Source: Heterobasidion occidentale
Lineage: Eukaryota > Basidiomycota > Agaricomycetes > Russulales > Bondarzewiaceae
Assembly: GCA_039111635.1 (NCBI GenBank)
Contig: JBCAQO010000014.1
Coordinates: forward strand, 930,001-994,000
Direction of reading: 5' to 3'
DNA: 64,000 nt
Made by a program: the position numbers and the translations under genes. Within the stretch, counting starts at the first letter, position 1. Every line of letters begins with the position of its first letter. The notes below the pieces were generated by a model, which worked only from the letters and a program-made list of their open reading frames with translations, did no database searches and had not been told where the DNA came from. Positions 57,900 through 64,000 of this stretch are shown piece after piece.

Positions 57900-59526
57900 A
57901 TGATGTCGCCACACAATTGTAAGCTCTGACCATCATGTCTCCCGGAATCTAACGTGACTGATGTCATTCCGCTCAGCAGGCTTTCAGTTTTTTGAGCAAG
58001 CATCTCTGAACGAGATCAACGGCTTCCCTGACAACACGACATTCGGCGCGGAGAATTGGGACTATGCACAACCTACCAGCTCTTCGACAACGTCTTCGGA
58101 CCATGAACAGCAACCGGGGTTTCTTGACACGGAAGTAGACCGTCAGATGCAAGTATTTATCGGGATGATGTCCGGATCAAACTCACCAACGGACGGCCTA
58201 TCCGCGACGCCTTCCTTCGACCCACGATTACTCGACACTGTGGCATCCCGCTCAGTCAGTCCCACTCGTGCCCACCGTCGGTATACTCCGTACCCTGCAT
58301 CCAATCCTGCCCTCTCTCGCCACGCGTCCCTCTCTCCTTCGTTTCGCCATGTCCAGAACAACAATTTCTTCGCGGCAGGGCAAGCCGGTCCATCGAATGT
58401 CGCTTTCTCGTTTCCCGGCCAAGCATCCCTTTCCCTTCAGCACTGCGAAGCCCCCTCTGCAACATATCCACCAATGGCATATTGGACAGGTTCAAACACG
58501 GCAGATATGACACAATATTTGGACACACACACCAAGAACGCTTTGACTTGGACCGGTTCCCTTCCCGTCCATTATGCACGGCATGCTGCGCGTCCTCAGT
58601 ACATCCCGGACGCGTATGCCACAGGCTTCACGCCTACCATGCCGCAGTCGGAGGAGTACAATGCCATCCCAGGCTCAGCACGTCCCCACCCGCCCCACTT
58701 CCAACAGCCGCCAAGTTTTTGTCACTCACTACCAGCCCAAAACACGAACCCAGGCCCATCGCGAACTCGGAGCGCTTACTCACAGAGCATGCAATCGACT
58801 CCTGGAGGTGTACCCCCCGTTTTCTACTCGTCTCTCCCCGAACCTTCGACCTCGACCCCCTCTCACACGACACCCTTCATCAAATCCCCTCCCGTTGCCC
58901 CTCATGCCTACCATCGCACAGCACCTCCTTCGGAGGACTCGATACCTCTTCCCGCGTCCCACCGTGTACAACCCACCAGATCACGGAAGAGGCGAGCATC
59001 AGCGGAGGACGAGGTTGAGAGACCAAGAGCCAAGAGGAGGATAACGAGATCCTCACATCCAGAGCACAGCTCTGAGACATCACAGGTTGATTGCACCCCT
59101 GCGGGGGTCCAACAACCGCCACTTATTACATTCGACACAGAAGAGCCGGAGGACAACCTCCAGTCCCTGGCTGCGCCAAACCATGTAACCGATGGGGCGG
59201 CTGGACCACCAGAGACCTCTATCAGCTTCAAACCAGAGCGAACGTCGGAAGGTCGATATCTTTGTTTCGTCCCCGGTTGCGAACAGACATGCACGACCCC
59301 AGACGACGTGAGGAGACACATCGGCACCGTGAAAGCCCATGCCAGCTTCCGGGAAACGGCCGGGTGGGACGCATTCAGGCTGAAGTATGGTATAAAGGAC
59401 AGGCATATGAACGACTACTGCAAAGTTTGCAGGGGTTCGAAGCGGACCGACACCACCGTGCGGCACGAGAAAACTCCAAAGCACATCCATAACCAGGAGC
59501 GCGCTGCTGCTCGGAAGAGCAGGTGA
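57900..59526 (+). CDS. C2H2-like zinc-finger protein, right-arm paralogue (intact)
   Basis: Putative transcription regulator. Exon 1 57900-57918 (MMSPHN) and exon 2 57977-59526 give 522 residues. Residues 1-335 are low-complexity, rich in Ser, Pro, Thr and Tyr. A bipartite nuclear signal lies at about 340-362 (SRKRRASAEDEVERPRAKRR). Two finger-like motifs follow: C-x4-C...H-x6-H at about 435-462 (CFVPGCEQTC...RRHIGTVKAH) and C-x2-C...H-x4-H at about 487-510 (YCKVCRGSKRTDTTVRHEKT). Both show non-standard spacing, so DNA binding is inferred. The intron position is shared with the left paralogue. No named family was recognised. Confidence 0.82.
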
Positions 59527-60919
59527 AGTGGAGATGCGTTCAAAACCCGGGTGAAGCGTCGATCTCGAGAGAGATGGAAGACGGAAGAGCGAGAGCAAGA
59601 TAGCGCCTCGATGCACCAGAGGACGCACCGGCTCTGATTTATACGCCCGCCACAAACCGCAACCCCTTGTATTCCTCACTCGTCGTCTTCAGCATCCCGC
59701 ATGGCTTCGAGGCTTCTTAGATGTGCCCTTGTTCCGGAACTAGAGATTTTGCTTCTTCACTTTCTTCCCAGCGATACCTGTACGATATGTCCAATTATTT
59801 TCGCCTTAGACGTTTATTCTGTCTACCTTGTTCTAAATTCCCCTCTTTCGTTTCTGTCATGCGTTTCCGTGCACATTTACGTCTTATAGGATAGCATTAG
59901 AGAAGAACGTGTTCTTGAACACTCCGTATGTATTCTGATGGTGATCAAACAAAACATATCATAAGTCTGACATGTCATAGTGAGCCCACGAAGCCCACTC
60001 ACTATAACATAAACGCACTGTTTTACTGGGTAGCCCCGTGAGCTTGTGCCACGACATGCTATCAGAATTCCCTGACTCTGCTGAGTCCTGCAGGCAAAAG
60101 TATGATGCGTTCAAAAGGATGCATATTGGATGTCATTGGACTTCACCAACGTTTCATGTGCGATCGATTTGCCGTGTGATTGGAGTCATAGGAGGGAGTT
60201 GGGAAGGGAGCTGATTTGGGGGGTAGAAAGACGCATCTGCTCGTTGCGGCGCAGGCAATGATCTGCAACGACTAACGTTCACCGCCATAAACCTAGTACG
60301 CACGGTTCATCGAAAGAAATGACGCACAGACACCGGAATCATACGTAGCAGCTCCTTATCCCCTCTACTGCCCGTTCCCCCAGCGATGCCGAACTATCCA
60401 TGAGAGTGTACGCGAACGGGGTCCATTGTTGTCTTCCTTCATGTCTGCAGGGATGTACAGGGACAGGTTAATATTACACCACCAGCAAATTACTCACCTC
60501 GTCTCCTCGGTTGCTGCATCGGCACCTATCGGCACTCAGGTTTTGTGCTCATAACCCGAATCTCCGCTTGATTCTCAGTTGACTCAGGTTTGATTCACGC
60601 TTCCAAGTTCCATGCTCGGATCACTCATAGAGTTTCTTCTACAAAGCGCTGGGAGTGTACGAAGCACTGGGAGTGTAGGCGCTCCCAGTGGCCAATGATA
60701 GAAAGCGTCAATGCGCCGAGAATTTACCCCGCCAACTCCCAAATATCCGCGCAACCCACGGACTGCATCCTTTTGATCTTGTATACGCTGGTATACGCTC
60801 ACCGGTATCCAGACAGAACAGCATCTGCACCGTTATCAGGGCTTGCTGCGACACATCATGTTGTTGCATCCAGATCAATATGACGTCGGACCTCAGGAGT
60901 TCCATAAGCTCCTGAAGAG
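59527..60919. other. Intergenic, no gene recognised
   Basis: 1.4 kb without supported coding sequence. A short imperfect repeat aagc(g/a)ctgggagtgta lies at about 60649-60678, followed by an inverted gcgctcccag. Confidence 0.45.
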
Positions 60920-63198
60920 ATGAATCATTCGACCATCGTTGCGCTGACCTCCACTGCCGTGTGTCTTTTCTTCTGGCTTTTCTTTCGTCGGCGTCGCGGA
61001 CAAGGCCCCGTTTCTCTATTCCACTCCCTCCAGGTCCTAACCCTTTGCCTCTCCTTGGAAATGTCTTGGACATGCCAAGGAAGCGAGAATGGGAGACTTT
61101 GTCTCGCTGGCACAGAGCCTATGGTATGTTGTGGACTGCACTGAAAGTCGGTTCAGTGTTTCACTTCACCAACAGGCGATATTGTTTGTGTTAGTCTGAT
61201 TGGCCGGCCTATGATCATCTTGAACACTTTCGAAGCTACCACAAAACTCCTCGATATCGTTCTGCTACGTACTCTGATCGCCCACGTTTTCCTCTCATCG
61301 ACTTGTACGCGCTCAGTATTATCCAAATTTTCTTTTCCTCCACCTGACCTCTGATCAGGATCGGTCACGAATTCAATTTTGGATTCATGGCCTCTGGACA
61401 GCGATGGAAGACGCATCGGCGACTCTTTTCCAACCACTATAATAAGAACACGATTCAGACATTCGAGCATGCCTTTCGTGCCTCTGTTTCGACTCTACTC
61501 AGAAACCTGCTACGCGACCCTGAGAACTTTGCGGATCACCTGAGACTGTACGCAGCCTGTATCGGAGCAGGGGATCATTTGTTTGTGCTAATCCTCTATA
61601 TCTCCAAAGACACGCTAGACAACTGATCCTTGATGTAACTTATGGCATCACAGTGACTTCCCGCGAAGATCCTCTTATCAGAATCGCCGAAGCCGTCATG
61701 GATGCTACCTCGGTCGCACTCAGCCCTGCTATGTGGGTGCTCAATCCAATCCCCATCTGTAGGTATACTCCGTCGGTTGTTCGCGTTCCATTCGCTAAAC
61801 ATAAGCGAAGTGCGATCTCTTCCAACATGGCTTGGAGGTGGAAATCTGTCTCGTCGGCTCCGGCAATGGCAAAAAGACATACGTGATTTCTAGGATGTAC
61901 CATTTGAGAGGGTCAAGGCTTCGTTGGTAAGACATCACACCGATTACAATACAATCAAAGCGCTCATGCTTCACTTTCTATGGCAGGTCACAAGGGACGT
62001 CAGGCCGTCCTTCACGTCAATTTTGTTGCACGAAGAAGACAGCGCAGAACAGGAGACATCAATACGCCAATGTGCTGCCGTGGCATACGGTGGTGAGTTT
62101 GGACTAGCTAGTATCATTCACTCATTCACGATTTTTACTAGGTGCTTCCGATACAGTGAGTTTCATATTTTATCTACACTACTTTCCTCTCTCAGAGAGT
62201 GTTTTCAGACTGTCGTAGCAGACGTAGTGTTTTCCTTCGTAATGGCCCTTTATCCGGACGTGCAAAAGAAAGCACAAGCCGAGATTGATCGTGTCGTTGG
62301 CTCAGATCGTCTACCGTACTACGTCGACCAGGGAGAGCTTCCGTATGTTACTGCGGTGGCAAAAGAAGTACTGCGATGGCACCCGCCTTCTCCCACAGGC
62401 AAGTCTGTTATGCAGCCACTGAGGTTAAAGGATGTTCAAACTTTAGGCAGGCCTTCCACACCTGACGACGACGGACGATGAATACATTGGGTACCGGATC
62501 CCGGCTGGAAGCATCGTCGTAGGAAATATCTGGTATGTATTCGTCGACTTGACCATCTCACGGTCGAGATGACCATCCATCTTCGTAATTCAACACAGGG
62601 AGATGTTACACGACCCAAAGATGTATCCCGACCGTCTGTGTTTGACCCTGAACGATATATTCGCGCCGGTCGACTTGACTGCAGTACCAATGATCCTTCA
62701 CGCATTGCGTTTGGATGTGGCAGGCGGTGCGAGTCGCCCATTCTTGATTTGAGGTTTATTCCCTCTGATATTTTTTGATCTCGTATATCGCCTGGTACAT
62801 GCTGGTCATGCGCAGGGAAGAACTTTGCTGAGGCATCGCTTTGGCTTCTGGTTGCTCAATGCTTGGCCATGTACTTGATCTCTCCAGCTGATAAGAAAGC
62901 GGCTAGAACCTGGAATTTACGTCCGGTGCCATTTCGTTCGTGTCTCCCACCTTATCCGCTCATTCCTCATCTCAAATCATTACTTTCCCTTCCACAGGCA
63001 CCCTATCCCGTTTCCTTGTATCATAAGGCAAGGTCAGAAAACGCGAGAATGTTGCTGAGAGCATCAGCGCCGACTTGTAATCTCAACGCGCGACTGAGTG
63101 TCAGTCTTTTTTACGTTCGTTTCTCGCATCCCATTTTCCTTGGCATCTTGTTCTTCTGGGTTACTGCTGAGAAGCCCGGAATTGTTGTGTTTGTCTAA
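60920..63198 (+). pseudogene. Cytochrome P450, disrupted (CYP of the fungal O-dealkylase-like type)
   Basis: P450 monooxygenase remnants in correct order: N-terminal anchor (TIVALTSTAVCLFFWLFFRR), proline hinge PLPPGPNPLPLLGNVLDMPR, VCVSLIGRPMIILNTFEA, SATYSDRPRFPLIDL, FGFMASGQRWKTHRRLFSNH, GASDT of helix I (about 62142), [14 protein letters not shown], the ExxR region [31 protein letters not shown], a heme-loop remnant IAFGCGRRC and FAEASLWLLVAQCLA. Frames change at about 60990, 61255, 61900-62150 and 62450. The heme motif reads FGCGRR-C with one residue missing before Cys, and no intron model restores it. Decay is likely, although part of this may be base-call error. Confidence 0.75.
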
Positions 63199-63881
63199 TG
63201 GTTGATTGGAGAGAAAGGCAAGCGCATCCTGCATCTAGATCGAGAAGAGTCAACTAATGAAATGAAACACCTAGGTGTATGATAGCGATGATCTCCCGAG
63301 CTGTCCGTGTCTTCCAGCTGATGAGAGACTGTGATTTGATGTAGATATGCGTGCACTTTGACGCACTGGAGCAGTCGATAAGAAGAAATTTACAGGACAT
63401 GCTCACATCCTTCAATGAGCGTCTGCAGCAATCTGTACGGACTGAGCAAAGAGGTTAGTAATCTTGTTTGAGACTCGATATCATCTAGTGGGGAAGGGCC
63501 TCACGTTCGGGACTGCTGCAGACTAAAGCACTCTCGTCGTAGACTGTTTTTGAAATCACAATCGAACGTACTCTCAAATTCCTGTGAGTGCTTTACGTTC
63601 AGACATGAACGCCCCAGGACCAAGTGATGTAGTTCTTGGCATCTTGAGGTCCAGGTCTGGCAGACGATGATTCGACAGTCGATGTCTCATTATTCTGTTT
63701 TATCCACCTCACAACCTTCGTTGATGTGCGACCTTGATCACAGTCAGTCGTGGTAGCAAAACTCAACTATTATTAGTGTTGGCCTCCGCTCACGGTAATG
63801 GTGCGATAATTATTTTTGAAAAATAGTCGCGGAGTCGAAAATTAGACACACTTAAGTACATGTCCGAACAGTTGACTGGAT
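63199..63881. other. Intergenic, no gene recognised
   Basis: Only short frames without resemblance to known families. Confidence 0.4.
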
Positions 63882-64000
63882 ATGTTCAAATCTTTGTTCA
63901 CGCCCATTGTTCTTGGGCAACTTTGCATCGTGCGTGCAGCAAAGCCATACCGATATCAAAAGCGACACGATATCATCATTCAGGTTTTTCTTCACTACCC
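63882..64000 (+). CDS. Possible start of a secreted protein, cut by the window end
   Basis: ATG at 63882 opens a frame to the window edge. It begins MFKSLFTPIVLGQLCIVRAA, which resembles a signal peptide with a cleavage site after RAA, followed by a basic stretch (KPYRYQKRHD). A donor-like GTTTTT follows an ATTCAG at about 63984. Too short to classify. Confidence 0.3.
   Translation, partial: MFKSLFTPIVLGQLCIVRAAKPYRYQKRHDIIIQVFLHY

Overview
The window is nuclear DNA of a filamentous basidiomycete, most likely an Agaricomycete. Genes are intron-dense, with many 50-100 nt introns. They include families typical of mushroom-forming fungi: F-box/LRR proteins, a DUF6533-type seven-helix protein, DUF6699 proteins, a GH28 pectinase, a P450 and a small metallothionein. 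They are mixed with conserved eukaryotic housekeeping genes. I cannot name the species.

Layout. 1-21.6 kb is mostly single-copy: F-box protein (-), ERV2 sulfhydryl oxidase (-), LSM4 (+), F-box/LRR (+), diphthamide methyltransferase DPH5 (+), a membrane-anchored protein of unknown function (-), asparaginyl-tRNA synthetase (-), a 15-exon DUF6533-like gene (+), a paralogue of the unknown membrane protein (+), an exo-polygalacturonase-like GH28 gene (+), an intron-containing tRNA-Glu(CUC) (-) and a small membrane protein (+). From 22 to 60 kb the gene order is mirrored about a centre near 33-35 kb. Left arm: zinc-finger protein (-), TRAPPC11 relic, SDR pseudogene (+), DUF6699 protein (-). Right arm: DUF6699 protein (+), SDR gene (-), TRAPPC11 (-), zinc-finger protein (+). 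HUB1, a PalI/SUR7-like gene and DML1/Misato lie around the centre. Metallothionein and an omega-like GST lie in the right arm only. The last 4 kb holds a broken P450 gene and the start of a possible secreted protein.

Assembly warning. A run of exactly 100 N (43674-43773) separates two almost identical direct copies: 34009-43673 (9,665 nt) and 43774-53423 (9,650 nt). Copy 1 ends at the gap and copy 2 begins at it, as expected when two overlapping contigs were scaffolded without being merged. DML1, the DUF6699 gene, the SDR gene and TRAPPC11 should therefore be counted once each. The copies differ mainly by one-base homopolymer indels, and similar one-base breaks occur in other genes, so an isolated frameshift here is weak evidence for a pseudogene.

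The housekeeping genes act in ER disulfide formation (ERV2), U6 snRNP/mRNA decay (LSM4), diphthamide synthesis (DPH5), translation (AsnRS, tRNA-Glu), splicing (HUB1), mitochondrial inheritance (DML1) and vesicle transport (TRAPPC11). The accessory genes suggest plant-wall breakdown (GH28), metal and xenobiotic handling (metallothionein, GST, P450) and ambient sensing (PalI-like).
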